Positions 44,296-53,217 of a stretch of DNA of 64,000 bases are shown in pieces (within the stretch, counting starts at the first letter, position 1; each line of letters opens with the position of its first letter). Source of the DNA: Ensifer adhaerens (GTDB lineage Bacteria > Pseudomonadota > Alphaproteobacteria > Rhizobiales > Rhizobiaceae); the NCBI RefSeq assembly GCF_002940685.1, contig NZ_PNFP01000003.1:434001-498000 (forward strand), given 5' to 3'. The notes under the pieces are model-generated. The model did no database searches. It was not told where the DNA came from and saw only the letters and a list, made by a program, of their open reading frames with translations. A program made the translations under genes and the position numbers.

Positions 44296-45345
44296 TCAGC
44301 GTTTGCCTCTTTTCGAGAGCGCAAAGGTGAAGATCAGGGCAGCGACGAGCACGGCGCCCTTGATGAAATCCTGGGTGTAATAGGGGGCGTTCATCATCGT
44401 CAGCCCCTGCAGCAGGATGCCGACGAAGAGCGCGCCGATCGCCGTGCCGAAGGCGTTCGGCTTGGCGGCGCCAAGCACGGCAAAACCGATCAGCGCGGCG
44501 GCAACCGCATCGAGCAGCAGGTTGTTGCCCGATGCAATGTCGCCGCGGCCGAGGCGGGCGGCAAGCAGGATGCCGCCGATCGAGGCGAAGACGCCGGAGA
44601 TGATATAGGCGGAGATCTTGTAGGCATTGACCGGCGCGCCGGCGAGACCGGCCGCACGCTCGTTGGAGCCGACGGCATACATCATGCGGCCGAAGCGGGT
44701 GTATTCGAGGAAGAACCAGATCACGATCGCAAGCACGATCAGCACGACCACCGACACCGGAACGAGATTGGGCAGGATGAAATCGAAACGGTGGCGGCCG
44801 AGCGCCAGGAAGGCCGGGCTGAAGGTGCCCGCAGCGACCGAACCGTCGGGAAGCGTCATGCCTGTCGCGATCGACCTGCCTTCGGTCGGAATGCGCTGGA
44901 GACCGAGCAGCAGGAACATCATGCCGAGTGTTGCGAGCAGGTCGGGGACGCGCATGTAGACGATGATGACGCCGTTGATGAAGCCGACCAGCACCCCGAT
45001 GGCAAGGCAGACGAGCGTCGCCGTCAGCGCGTCGCCGCCCATTACCACCATCACATAGGACGAGGCCATCATCGCCGTCGTTGCGACGGAGCCGATCGAG
45101 AGATCGAACCCACCGACGACGAGCGTCGCCGTCACGCCGAGCGCCAGGATGCCGGTGATCGATACGGACTGCAGAATGAAGACGGCGCTTTGCGGCGAGG
45201 CGAATCCGCCGGTGACGAGCGAGAAATAGAGGACCATCCCGGCAAGAAGCACCAGGAAGCCGTATTTGATCGCTGCCTCGCGGATCCCCGACCCGCTCGA
45301 AGGGACGGCGACCGATGCTGCGGAATTGCTCTGTTCAGTGCTCAT
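44296..45345 (-). CDS. CUT2 ABC transporter permease (RbsC-like)
   Basis: The 349-residue inner-membrane protein has about ten membrane segments. It has the RbsC-family block GGFDLSIGSVA (about 98-108) and GSNERAAGLAGAPV, which contacts the ATPase. It works as a homodimer with the double ATPase at 45342-46859, with which it overlaps by four bases (ATGA). A CGCTGAAG/CTTCAGCG stem at 44281-44301 spans its stop and may limit read-through to the binding-protein gene. Confidence 0.91.
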   Translation of the reverse strand: MSTEQSNSAASVAVPSSGSGIREAAIKYGFLVLLAGMVLYFSLVTGGFASPQSAVFILQSVSITGILALGVTATLVVGGFDLSIGSVATTAMMASSYVMVVMGGDALTATLVCLAIGVLVGFINGVIIVYMRVPDLLATLGMMFLLLGLQRIPTEGRSIATGMTLPDGSVAAGTFSPAFLALGRHRFDFILPNLVPVSVVVLIVLAIVIWFFLEYTRFGRMMYAVGSNERAAGLAGAPVNAYKISAYIISGVFASIGGILLAARLGRGDIASGNNLLLDAVAAALIGFAVLGAAKPNAFGTAIGALFVGILLQGLTMMNAPYYTQDFIKGAVLVAALIFTFALSKRGKR

Positions 45346-46859
45346 GACGCATGGACCTGCTGATAGAATTGACCGGCGATTTCCGACAGAAGCCGCTCGA
45401 CGTCGATGTCGGCATTGCGATGCTCGCCGACGATGGTGTGCTCCGACATCACGAGGATGCGGTCGGCGACTTCGAAGGCTTCGTCGATTTCGGTCAGAAA
45501 GAGGATCGTGGCACGCCCGGCCGCCGATGCGCGCAGTTTCTCGCCGATATCGCGCCGTGCGGCGATGTCGACGCCCTGGAAGGGTTCGTCGAGGATGAGC
45601 AGGCGCGAAGGCTCGGAAAGCCAGCGCCCGACCATGACCTTCTGCTGGTTTCCGCCCGATAGCGTCTGCAGCTCGTCCCGCTCGCTGCGGCAGACGACGC
45701 CAAGCGCGGCAATCTGCTGGCGTGCCTTGTTCTTTTCCGCCCGCCGGCTCGATATGCCGAAGCGCGAGAGCCGGCGCAGGAATGGCAGGCTGATGTTTTC
45801 GTAGATGTTGAAGTCAGGGACGATACCGCTTTCGGCACGATCCTTGGCGACGAGGAAGACACCGCGGGCAATGGCCCGGCCGGTGCTTGCCGGCGCATAG
45901 CGCCCGCCGTCGAGCGTCATTTCACCGGCAAAGGGTGCGCGCGCGCCAAACAGGGTTTCGGCGAGCGCGGTCTTGCCGACGCCCACGAGCCCGGTGACGG
46001 CGACGATTTCACCGTCACGAAGGGTAAAATCGAACGGACGCGCCTGGTCCGACAGCTTGAGGCCGCGAACTGCAAAGACCGGAGCGCCGCCGTCGCGAAG
46101 GTCAACGGCGCCGGCCGAGACCTTGCGGCCGAGCATGGCGTTGACCGCGCCCTCATAGTCCAGCTCCGGCCCTTCGAACCGGCCACTGATGCGGCCATCA
46201 CGCAGCGCCACGATACTGTCTGCAAGGCGGCGGATATCCGACATGCGGTGCGAGATATAGAGAATGGCGACGCCGCGCGCCTTCAGCCGGTCGACGAGAT
46301 CGAAAAGCCGGTCAGCCTCCGCGCTCGACAGCGACGAGGTCGGCTCGTCGAGGATCAGCACCTTCGGCTCGTGCGCCATGGCACGGGCGATCGCCACCAT
46401 CTGGCGGTCGGCAAGCGTCAGGTCGTTGATGTTGGCGCCAAGGTCGATCGCAAGGCCCATGCGGGAGGCGACGGCTGCCGCCTCGCGCCGGACCCGGCGC
46501 GGGTTGAAGAACAGCCGCGCGCCGCGTCCGTTCAGCCGGTCGAGGGTGAGATTGGTCGCCACATCGAGATCGGCGACGACCCCGTCATTGATGTTCTGGT
46601 GCACGGTGACAACGCCCGCGCGGATCGCTTCGGCCGGTGTCGTCGGCTCGAAGGGCATACCGGCGAGCGTGATCGTGCCGGCATCGCGGGTGTAGACGCC
46701 GCTCAGGATGCGCACGAGCGTGGATTTGCCGGCGCCGTTGGCGCCCATCAGGACTGTAACCGCCCCTGCCTTGAGATCGAGGTCCACCCCTCTGAGCACC
46801 GGTACCGGCCCAAAGGATTTGCGCACGCCCTCAATGCGAAACACTGCCTGTTCGCTCAT
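45342..46859 (-). CDS. CUT2 ABC transporter ATPase (RbsA-like, double domain)
   Basis: The 505-residue protein contains two ATPase domains. The first has Walker A GANGAGKST (about 39-47) and Walker B VLILDEPTSSLS. The second has the usual degenerate Walker A GLVGVGKTA (about 289-297) and signature LSGGNQQKVMVGRWL with Walker B LLILDEP. The ATG follows GGGAGGAGAG. It is the first gene of the minus-strand transporter operon, divergent from the kinase gene at 47007, with the SorC-type palindrome between them. Confidence 0.92.
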   Translation of the reverse strand: MSEQAVFRIEGVRKSFGPVPVLRGVDLDLKAGAVTVLMGANGAGKSTLVRILSGVYTRDAGTITLAGMPFEPTTPAEAIRAGVVTVHQNINDGVVADLDVATNLTLDRLNGRGARLFFNPRRVRREAAAVASRMGLAIDLGANINDLTLADRQMVAIARAMAHEPKVLILDEPTSSLSSAEADRLFDLVDRLKARGVAILYISHRMSDIRRLADSIVALRDGRISGRFEGPELDYEGAVNAMLGRKVSAGAVDLRDGGAPVFAVRGLKLSDQARPFDFTLRDGEIVAVTGLVGVGKTALAETLFGARAPFAGEMTLDGGRYAPASTGRAIARGVFLVAKDRAESGIVPDFNIYENISLPFLRRLSRFGISSRRAEKNKARQQIAALGVVCRSERDELQTLSGGNQQKVMVGRWLSEPSRLLILDEPFQGVDIAARRDIGEKLRASAAGRATILFLTEIDEAFEVADRILVMSEHTIVGEHRNADIDVERLLSEIAGQFYQQVHAS

Positions 46860-46900
46860 TCTCTCCTCCCGATGAAGGCAGGTTAGGATAGGCTTCCGTC

Positions 46901-46923
46901 AAATGTCAAGGCCATTGACATTT
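46901..46923. promoter_or_regulatory. SorC operator-like palindrome between divergent operons
   Basis: AAATGTCAA-GGCCA-TTGACATTT has perfect 9-bp arms. It lies 42 bases before the ATPase start and 84 before the kinase start. The core TCAA-N5-TTGA equals that at 39693-39707. Confidence 0.65.
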
Positions 46924-47006
46924 GCTATCATGCCGCCTTAGTTGTGACCACACACGGCATGGCTGCGAGCGGTGGAGGCCCGCGCCATGCGTTGGAGGAG
47001 AACGAT

Positions 47007-48278
47007 ATGGACAAGCAGGTCTTCAAGGCGCTGAGCGCCGCGACGTTGCCGGAAAAACTCGGTGGCAACGCCGTTCTGAGAGAAAAGATCGGGGCGGACT
47101 CGTCGCGCTGGAGCGTCAAGGAAGTTGGCGACGGCAACCTCAACCTGGTCTTCATCGTGACGGGCGACACGGGTGCTGCCATCGTCAAGCAGGCGCTGCC
47201 CTATGTGCGCCTTGTCGGCGAAAGCTGGCCGCTGCCGCTGAAGCGCTCCTACTTCGAATATCACGCGCTGAAGCGCCAGGCTGCGCGCGACCCCGGGCTT
47301 GTGCCGGAGATCTATTTCTTCGACGAATCCCAGGCGCTCATCGTCATGGAATTCCTGACGCCTCACGTCATTTTGAGGCGCGCGCTGATCGACGGGCGGC
47401 AACTGCCGAAGATCGGCCGTGATCTCGGTCTCTTCGTTGCACGCACGCTCTTTCGCGGCTCTGATCTCTCGATGGCCACGCGCGAGAAGAAGGCGGACCT
47501 TGCGCTTTTCGCCGACAATATCGAGCTCTGCGATATCACCGAGAACCTGGTGTTTTCCGACCCCTATTTCGAGGCCGAACTCAATCGCCACACCACGCCG
47601 CAACTCGATCCCGTTGTCGCCGAGCTCCGCGCCGACCGCGACCTCAAGGTCGAGGCGCAGCGGCTGAAACATCTGTTCTCGGCAAAAGCCGAAACGCTCT
47701 GCCACGGCGACCTGCATACAGGGTCAGTGATGGTGACCGACGACGAAACCCGCGTCATCGACCCGGAGTTTGCCTTTTACGGACCGATCAGCTTCGACGT
47801 CGGCATGCTGCTCGCCAACTTCTGGATGAGCTACTTCTCGCAGAGTGGCCACGAAAGCGCGCCCAGTGCCCGCGACGGCATGCGCGCCTATCTGCTCGAT
47901 ACGATCGAAGTCATCTGGGAGACCTTCCGCGCCGAATTCGCCCATCTCTGGCGGACGGAGCGCAACGGCATTCTCTACCAGGCAAGCCTCTTTGAGGCGC
48001 GCAACGACCCGTTCGGCGCCGAACAGGCGCTCGACATCGTCATCGACGAGATCTGGCGCGAGATGCTGGGCTTTGCCGGCGTCGAGATGCATCGCCGCAT
48101 CCTGGGCCTCGCCCACAATGCCGATTTCGAAACCATCGCCGATCCCGACCGCCGTGCCGCCTGCGAAGAAAAGGCGCTGAAGCTTGGGCGTCATCTCGCC
48201 GTCAACCGGCACCATATCCATAGCCTCAAGGACATCCGCGCACTTGCGGAGCGCCTTCAGAAGGAGACATCAGCGTGA
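47007..48278 (+). CDS. mtnK: S-methyl-5-thioribose kinase-like protein
   Basis: The 423-residue protein starts at ATG 47007 after TTGGAGGAGAA. The protein-kinase-like fold of MtnK shows the catalytic loop HGDLHTGS (233-240) and the metal motif DPEFAFYGP (252-260). The family phosphorylates 5-methylthioribose at C1 in methionine salvage. The classical downstream salvage enzymes are not here. Instead an MtnA-like isomerase, a split transketolase and a RuBisCO-like protein follow. The true substrate could be methylthioribose or another 5-modified pentose imported by the divergent CUT2 transporter. Confidence 0.85.
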   Translation: MDKQVFKALSAATLPEKLGGNAVLREKIGADSSRWSVKEVGDGNLNLVFIVTGDTGAAIVKQALPYVRLVGESWPLPLKRSYFEYHALKRQAARDPGLVPEIYFFDESQALIVMEFLTPHVILRRALIDGRQLPKIGRDLGLFVARTLFRGSDLSMATREKKADLALFADNIELCDITENLVFSDPYFEAELNRHTTPQLDPVVAELRADRDLKVEAQRLKHLFSAKAETLCHGDLHTGSVMVTDDETRVIDPEFAFYGPISFDVGMLLANFWMSYFSQSGHESAPSARDGMRAYLLDTIEVIWETFRAEFAHLWRTERNGILYQASLFEARNDPFGAEQALDIVIDEIWREMLGFAGVEMHRRILGLAHNADFETIADPDRRAACEEKALKLGRHLAVNRHHIHSLKDIRALAERLQKETSA

Positions 48279-49369
48279 AAGTCGGAGAACGCCACTACCA
48301 TACGATCTGGCTCAACGAGGACGGCCGCTCCGTCGATATCATCGACCAACGCTGGCTGCCGCACGAGTTTCGCGTCGTAACCTTGAAGACGGTCGCGGAC
48401 GTGGCCGTTGCCATCCGCGACATGTGGGTGCGTGGCGCGCCGCTGATCGGCGTCACGGCCGCCTACGGTGTCGCGATCGCGATGGCGAAGGACCCGTCGG
48501 ACGCGCATCTCGACGCCGTATGGGAAGAACTCAACGAAACCCGCCCGACCGCCATCAACCTGCGCTGGGCGCTGAATGCAATGCGCGACCACCTGCGCCC
48601 CTTGCCGCAAGGCGAGCGTGCCAAGGCAGCCTATGATCGCGCCGCGGAGATCGCCGCGGAAGATGTCGAACTCAATCGCGCCATCGGCGCAAACGGCCTG
48701 AAGGTCATCCGCGAGATTGCCGCGAAGAAGGGCCCGGGCGAACCCGTGCGCATCCTTACCCATTGCAATGCCGGCTGGCTTGCGACCGTCGACTATGGCA
48801 CTGCGACCGCGCCCATCTACATGGCGGTCGAGGAAGGCATTCCGGTTCACGTCTATGTCGACGAGACGCGCCCGCGCAATCAGGGCGCCTATCTCACCGC
48901 CTGGGAGATGAACGGCCACGGCGTGCCGCACACGCTGATCGTCGACAATGCCGGCGGACACCTGATGCAGCATGGCGATGTCGACATGGTCATCGTCGGC
49001 ACGGACCGCACGACGGCCAACGGCGATGTCTGCAACAAGATCGGCACCTATCTGAAGGCGCTGGCCGCGCGCGACAACGGTGTGCCCTTCTACGTCGCCC
49101 TCCCCTCGCCGACGATCGACTGGACGGTTCGCGACGGGGTCAAGGAAATCCCGATCGAGGAGCGCACCGCCGACGAGGTGAGCTTCGTCCAGGGGCGCGC
49201 GAGCGACGGCACGATTGCCAGTGTGCGCATCTCGCCGGAAGGCAGCCCCGCCGCCAATCCGGCCTTCGACGTCACGCCCGCGCGCCTCATCACCGGCCTG
49301 ATCACCGAGCGCGGCATCGCAACGCCGTCGCCCGAAGGCCTCAAGGCGCTTTTCCCAGAACGGAGCTGA
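48275..49369 (+). CDS. mtnA: MtnA-like aldose-1-phosphate isomerase
   Basis: The 364-residue protein starts at GTG 48275, overlapping the kinase stop as GTGA. It is an aIF2B/MtnA-fold isomerase with [13 protein letters not shown], catalytic Cys in [10 protein letters not shown] (about 162-171) and catalytic Asp in [10 protein letters not shown]. The IVDNAGGHL segment differs from the usual MtnA form (DSMAA-type), so a related substrate such as 5-deoxyribose-1-phosphate is possible. It should turn the kinase product into a ketose-1-phosphate. That product could go to the aldolase fusion or to the RuBisCO-like protein. Confidence 0.87.
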   Translation: MKVGERHYHTIWLNEDGRSVDIIDQRWLPHEFRVVTLKTVADVAVAIRDMWVRGAPLIGVTAAYGVAIAMAKDPSDAHLDAVWEELNETRPTAINLRWALNAMRDHLRPLPQGERAKAAYDRAAEIAAEDVELNRAIGANGLKVIREIAAKKGPGEPVRILTHCNAGWLATVDYGTATAPIYMAVEEGIPVHVYVDETRPRNQGAYLTAWEMNGHGVPHTLIVDNAGGHLMQHGDVDMVIVGTDRTTANGDVCNKIGTYLKALAARDNGVPFYVALPSPTIDWTVRDGVKEIPIEERTADEVSFVQGRASDGTIASVRISPEGSPAANPAFDVTPARLITGLITERGIATPSPEGLKALFPERS

Positions 49370-49373
49370 GACG

Positions 49374-50309
49374 ATGACACTCACGAACCGGGTTTCAACC
49401 GAAGAGATCGCGCTCGGCATCCGCCGGCGCGTGTTCTTCCACACGATGAAGAACAATGGCGGCTATCTGAGCCAGGCCTGCTCGGCAGCCGAAAGCCTTG
49501 CGCTGCTCTATAACGAACTGCTGACGCTGGGCGAGCCGACCCTTCCGAAGGTGCCGCTGCCGTTCCGCGGCGTTCCTTCGGCGCACAATCCCGACGCTTT
49601 CACCGGCGCCGGCTACCACGGACCGGTCGGGCCGGCATTCGACCGCTTCTTCATCTCGCCCGCCCACTATGCGCTCGTCATCTATTCGGCGTTGATCGAG
49701 ATGGGGCGCATGGACGAACACGCGCTCGATCATTTCAACAAGGACGGCGGCTCGGTCGAGATGATCGGGGCCGAACACAGTCCCGGCATGGAAGTGACGA
49801 CCGGATCGCTGGCGCAGGGGCTTTCCATGGCCTCGGGCGTTGCCTGGGCACGGCTGCAGAAGAACGAGCCGGGCAAGATCTGGGTCTACATGTCGGATGG
49901 GGAGTTCCAGGAAGGACAGACCTGGGAGTGCCTTGCAGCGATGAGCTATCACGGCATCGAAAACATCCGCGTCGTCGTCGACGTGAACCGCCAGCAATGC
50001 GACGGCGCCATGTCGTCGGTGCTCGATCTCGGCGATCTCGCAGCCCGCGTCAGCGCCTTCGGCGTCACCTGCCGGTCGGTGGATGGCCACGATCTGGACG
50101 CGTTGAGAAACGCGGCCGGCAGCGCCGAACCCGGCAAGCCGCTGGTGATCCTCGCCAACACCTCGCCCTACCAGGGCATGGAGTTCCTGAAGAAACGTTT
50201 CCCGCGACTTCACTACGTTCGCTTCAAGAGCGCGGACGAGCGGCTGGAAATGCAGGCGGCACTTGCAGCCGAGCTCGGCGTCGACGTCGACGCAATGAAA
50301 GGGGCCTGA
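49374..50309 (+). CDS. Transketolase, N-terminal subunit
   Basis: The 311-residue protein is the thiamine-diphosphate-binding half of a two-gene transketolase. The TPP motif SDGEFQEGQTWE...VVDVNRQQ is present (about 180-205), and EHSPGMEVTTGSLAQGL binds the cofactor region. It lies four bases after the isomerase stop and two before the partner subunit. Split transketolases occur in special sugar pathways (for example apulose-4-phosphate). Here it may take a two-carbon unit from a ketose phosphate made by the RuBisCO-like protein; this is inference. Confidence 0.87.
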   Translation: MTLTNRVSTEEIALGIRRRVFFHTMKNNGGYLSQACSAAESLALLYNELLTLGEPTLPKVPLPFRGVPSAHNPDAFTGAGYHGPVGPAFDRFFISPAHYALVIYSALIEMGRMDEHALDHFNKDGGSVEMIGAEHSPGMEVTTGSLAQGLSMASGVAWARLQKNEPGKIWVYMSDGEFQEGQTWECLAAMSYHGIENIRVVVDVNRQQCDGAMSSVLDLGDLAARVSAFGVTCRSVDGHDLDALRNAAGSAEPGKPLVILANTSPYQGMEFLKKRFPRLHYVRFKSADERLEMQAALAAELGVDVDAMKGA

Positions 50310-50311
50310 AC

Positions 50312-51313
50312 ATGGTCGAGATCGTCAACCGTCCCTACGCCAAGGCGTTCGAAACCTTCGCCACCGCGCGGCCTGAGGTCCTCTGCCTTTCCGCCGATCT
50401 GACCTCGTCCTGCGAGGTCGACGGCTTTCGCGACCGGCATCCGCAGCAGTTCCTCTCGCTCGGCATGGCCGAGCAGAACATGCTGTCCTTTGCCGGCGGG
50501 TTGGCGATGCAGGGCTACCGACCGTTCATTCATACCTTCTCGGTCTTCCTCTACCGCCGCCCCTACGACCAGCTCATCAACTCCATCGCCTATTCCAATC
50601 GCAAGGTGCGGCTGATGGGTTTCCTGCCTGGTATCACCACGCCCGGCGGTATTACCCACCAGGCGATCGAGGACATCGCCGTTCTGCGCGCCGTGCCGAA
50701 CATGACGATCCTCGAGACGGGTGACGCGACCGAGGTGGAATCCGTGCTCGAAGTGGCCGACAGCATCGATGGGCCCGTCTATGTGCGCGTGCTCCGCGGC
50801 GAGGTTCCCCGTCTCTTTTCGACGCCTTTCGAATTCAACAAGCTGCGTGTTCTCTCAGAGGGCGACGACATTCTTGTCGTTTCCTCCGGCGTCTGCACCG
50901 AGGAGGCGCTGCGCGCCACCCAGCCGCTTCAGGCACGTGGCATCGGCATCACCCATCTGCACGCCTCGACCCTGAAACCCTTCGATCGCGACGGCCTGAT
51001 CAAGGCGGCGCGCGGCAAGAAGGGGGTCGTCACGCTGGAAAACCACACCGTCGTCGGTGGCCTCGGCTCGCTTGTTGCGGAAATCCTGGCTGAAGAGGGC
51101 CTCGGCATTCGGCTGAAGCGGCTCGGCCTCAATGACACCTTCGCCCACGGCGCATCCAAACCCTACCTCATGAAGAAGTATGGCCTCGACGCCGGCGCGC
51201 TCGTCGGTGCCATCGGCGAACTTGTCGGCAAGACGCTCGCGATCGGCGAGGACGAATTGGCGGAGGTCCGCATCGACCACGTGCATTCGGCGCAGAAGGC
51301 GGAGGCGCTCTAG
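50312..51313 (+). CDS. Transketolase, C-terminal subunit
   Basis: The 333-residue partner has the pyrimidine-binding domain with the catalytic glutamate in LGMAEQNMLSFAGGLA (about 51-66), and the transketolase C-terminal domain from about residue 190. Together with 49374-50309 it has the size of a full transketolase (644 residues). Its stop TAG overlaps the GTG start of the RuBisCO-like gene by one base, so the three genes are tightly coupled. Confidence 0.87.
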   Translation: MVEIVNRPYAKAFETFATARPEVLCLSADLTSSCEVDGFRDRHPQQFLSLGMAEQNMLSFAGGLAMQGYRPFIHTFSVFLYRRPYDQLINSIAYSNRKVRLMGFLPGITTPGGITHQAIEDIAVLRAVPNMTILETGDATEVESVLEVADSIDGPVYVRVLRGEVPRLFSTPFEFNKLRVLSEGDDILVVSSGVCTEEALRATQPLQARGIGITHLHASTLKPFDRDGLIKAARGKKGVVTLENHTVVGGLGSLVAEILAEEGLGIRLKRLGLNDTFAHGASKPYLMKKYGLDAGALVGAIGELVGKTLAIGEDELAEVRIDHVHSAQKAEAL

Positions 51314-52431
51314 TGGCTTCGCGTTTCACCGTCACCTACTACGTCGGCGCTTCGGACGCCGAGGAAGCAAAGGCGCGCGCGCTCGACATTGCGCTGGAGC
51401 AGACCGTCGAAATCCCGCGAAACGCCGTTCCCAAGGGCTACGTCGAGGACGAGATCCTCGGAAAACTGGAGGCCCTGGAGCGTGACCCGGCCGGCCGGCC
51501 GGGTTTTCTCGCCTCGATCTCCTATTCCGACGATGACGTCGGCGGCGACTTTCTGCAGCTCCTGAACGTCATCTTCGGCAACAGCTCGATCAAGCCCGGC
51601 CTGAAGGTCGAGGATATCGGTCTTTCGCCGGGTATCCTTGCGCTTTGCACCGGGCCGCGGCACGGCATTGCCGGGCTTCGCGCCCGCGCAGGGGTGGGCG
51701 AAAGCCCCCTTCTGATGTCGGCGATCAAGCCGGTCGGGCTCTCCACATCCGAACTCGCCAGCCGCGCCCATGATTTTGCGCTTGGCGGCATGCACTACGT
51801 CAAGGACGACCATGGTCTCGTCGATCAAGCGACGTCGCCTTTTGCCGAAAGGCTGAAGGCCTGCATCGAGGCCGTCGGCGAAGCCAACGCAAAAACCGGC
51901 GGCAGCACCGGCTTCGTGCCGAATGTCACCGGGCCGGCAGGCGCTGTCATCGAGCGGGCGAAAGAGGCGCAGGCCGCCGGCGCCGGCGCCGTGATGCTGG
52001 CTCCGGCGCTCACCGGTTACGATGTGGTGCGCACGCTTGCAGCCGATCCGGGATTCACCTTGCCGATCGTTTCGCATCCGGCCTTCTCCGGCGCGAATGT
52101 GGTCTCGGCCGATTGCGGCTTCTCGCACCGATCCTTCTTCGGCACGCTGCATCGCCTGATGGGTGCGGATGCCGTGATCTATCCGAACTTCGGCGGCCGT
52201 TTCGGCTTCACGCGCGACGAATGCCTGTCCATCGCCCAGGCCTGTGCGGTCGACATGGGCGGGCCGAAGGCGATCGTCGCGGCGCCCGGAGGCGGCATGA
52301 CCTTCGAGCGGGTGCCCGAGATGCGCGAGGCCTATGGCAACGACGTCATGTATCTGATCGGCGGCGCCCTGCTTCAGCAGCCGAACCTCGTCGAGGCATG
52401 CCGCCGTCTGGTCGCGGCGGTCTATCGCTGA
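51313..52431 (+). CDS. RuBisCO-like protein (form IV)
   Basis: The 372-residue protein starts at GTG 51313. It has the RuBisCO large-chain fold but not the full active site. The first Lys is kept in SAIKPVGLS (K139), yet KPKLGLS is shortened. The carbamylated Lys is kept in GGMHYVKDDHG (K164), but the last metal ligand Glu is His (H167). Loop 6 reads PNFGGRFGF without the catalytic Lys. It is therefore not a CO2-fixing enzyme. RuBisCO-like proteins enolise, isomerise or decarboxylate sugar phosphates. It is the last gene of the kinase-isomerase-transketolase operon. Confidence 0.9.
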   Translation: MASRFTVTYYVGASDAEEAKARALDIALEQTVEIPRNAVPKGYVEDEILGKLEALERDPAGRPGFLASISYSDDDVGGDFLQLLNVIFGNSSIKPGLKVEDIGLSPGILALCTGPRHGIAGLRARAGVGESPLLMSAIKPVGLSTSELASRAHDFALGGMHYVKDDHGLVDQATSPFAERLKACIEAVGEANAKTGGSTGFVPNVTGPAGAVIERAKEAQAAGAGAVMLAPALTGYDVVRTLAADPGFTLPIVSHPAFSGANVVSADCGFSHRSFFGTLHRLMGADAVIYPNFGGRFGFTRDECLSIAQACAVDMGGPKAIVAAPGGGMTFERVPEMREAYGNDVMYLIGGALLQQPNLVEACRRLVAAVYR

Positions 52432-52809
52432 AGATATCGCGCAGGAGCTCCGCGGCGGCCTTGTGACAACGACGCGCTTTGGCCGCAGGCGCGTCGCCGG
52501 CGTGCATCTGTGCCGGTGTCGGCCAGGATCGCGCGGGTTCTGCTAGCGGACGGCCGGGCTTGGGACCAGACAGCCCTCCGGCGCCCATCCCGGTGCTCGC
52601 AGCGATCGGAATGCCAATATTCGCCAAGAGAGACCTTGACCGAAGACGGCGTCGAGCTGTGCCGGGACCGAAGAACGCCTCCATCGTTTAGGCGCGGCAA
52701 TTCCGGCGGGCTCGCTCAGGGAGCACTTGTAGCCCGATTTGAGTAAGCGTGTAATCATTGCTCGCCGACTTTGGCCGTGCTGCTATCTGCTCTCAACGAG
52801 AGCGCTGCC
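52432..52809. other. Intergenic, no gene recognised
   Basis: The only feature is CGACGCGC (52470-52477) with GCGCGTCG (52489-52496), an 8-bp stem that may close the preceding operon, without a T-run. The open frames here have no recognisable product. Confidence 0.4.
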
Positions 52810-53058
52810 ATGTTTGACGATGAAATCGATGTCCCATGCCCCGAATGCGGCCACGAAAACGGAACGCCGGCCGCTTTGGTGAAGGCCAACGCCGAGCTCC
52901 CATGTGAACGATGCGGGACCGCTATCGCGCTGGAAGATCAGAAGCACATGCTCATCATCGAGCACGTTACGGGCAACATTGCGAAACTGAGGCGCTCACT
53001 CGCCAAGTTCCGGAACTACGGTCACGGTGCCCGCCGAGGGACTCGAGGCAAGAAGTAA
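52810..53058 (+). CDS. Small zinc-ribbon protein, function unknown
   Basis: The 82-residue protein starts at ATG 52810; the frame extends 13 codons upstream to another possible start. It has two Cys pairs, CPECG (about 10-14) and CERCG (about 32-36), which form a zinc ribbon. The basic C-terminus (RRSLAKFRNYGHGARRGTRGKK) suggests nucleic-acid contact. I cannot name a family. It stands alone between the kinase operon and the arylformamidase-like gene. Confidence 0.55.
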   Translation: MFDDEIDVPCPECGHENGTPAALVKANAELPCERCGTAIALEDQKHMLIIEHVTGNIAKLRRSLAKFRNYGHGARRGTRGKK

Positions 53059-53217
53059 CGGCTTGGACACGCCTGCCATGAACCGCTTACCGCGCTACAG
53101 GCGGCTTTGATTGGGTCCAACGCGACGTCGTAGCTCGATGCGCTCAGGCCATCCAGCGGGGGCTCGTTGCCCCAGCTTGGATCCGGCGTCGGCGGAATGC
53201 GCGCTCGCGGCGGCTCC

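Noticed and set aside
51313-52431. True CO2-fixing RuBisCO
   Set aside because: The loop-6 lysine and the third metal ligand are missing and there is no small subunit or phosphoribulokinase nearby.
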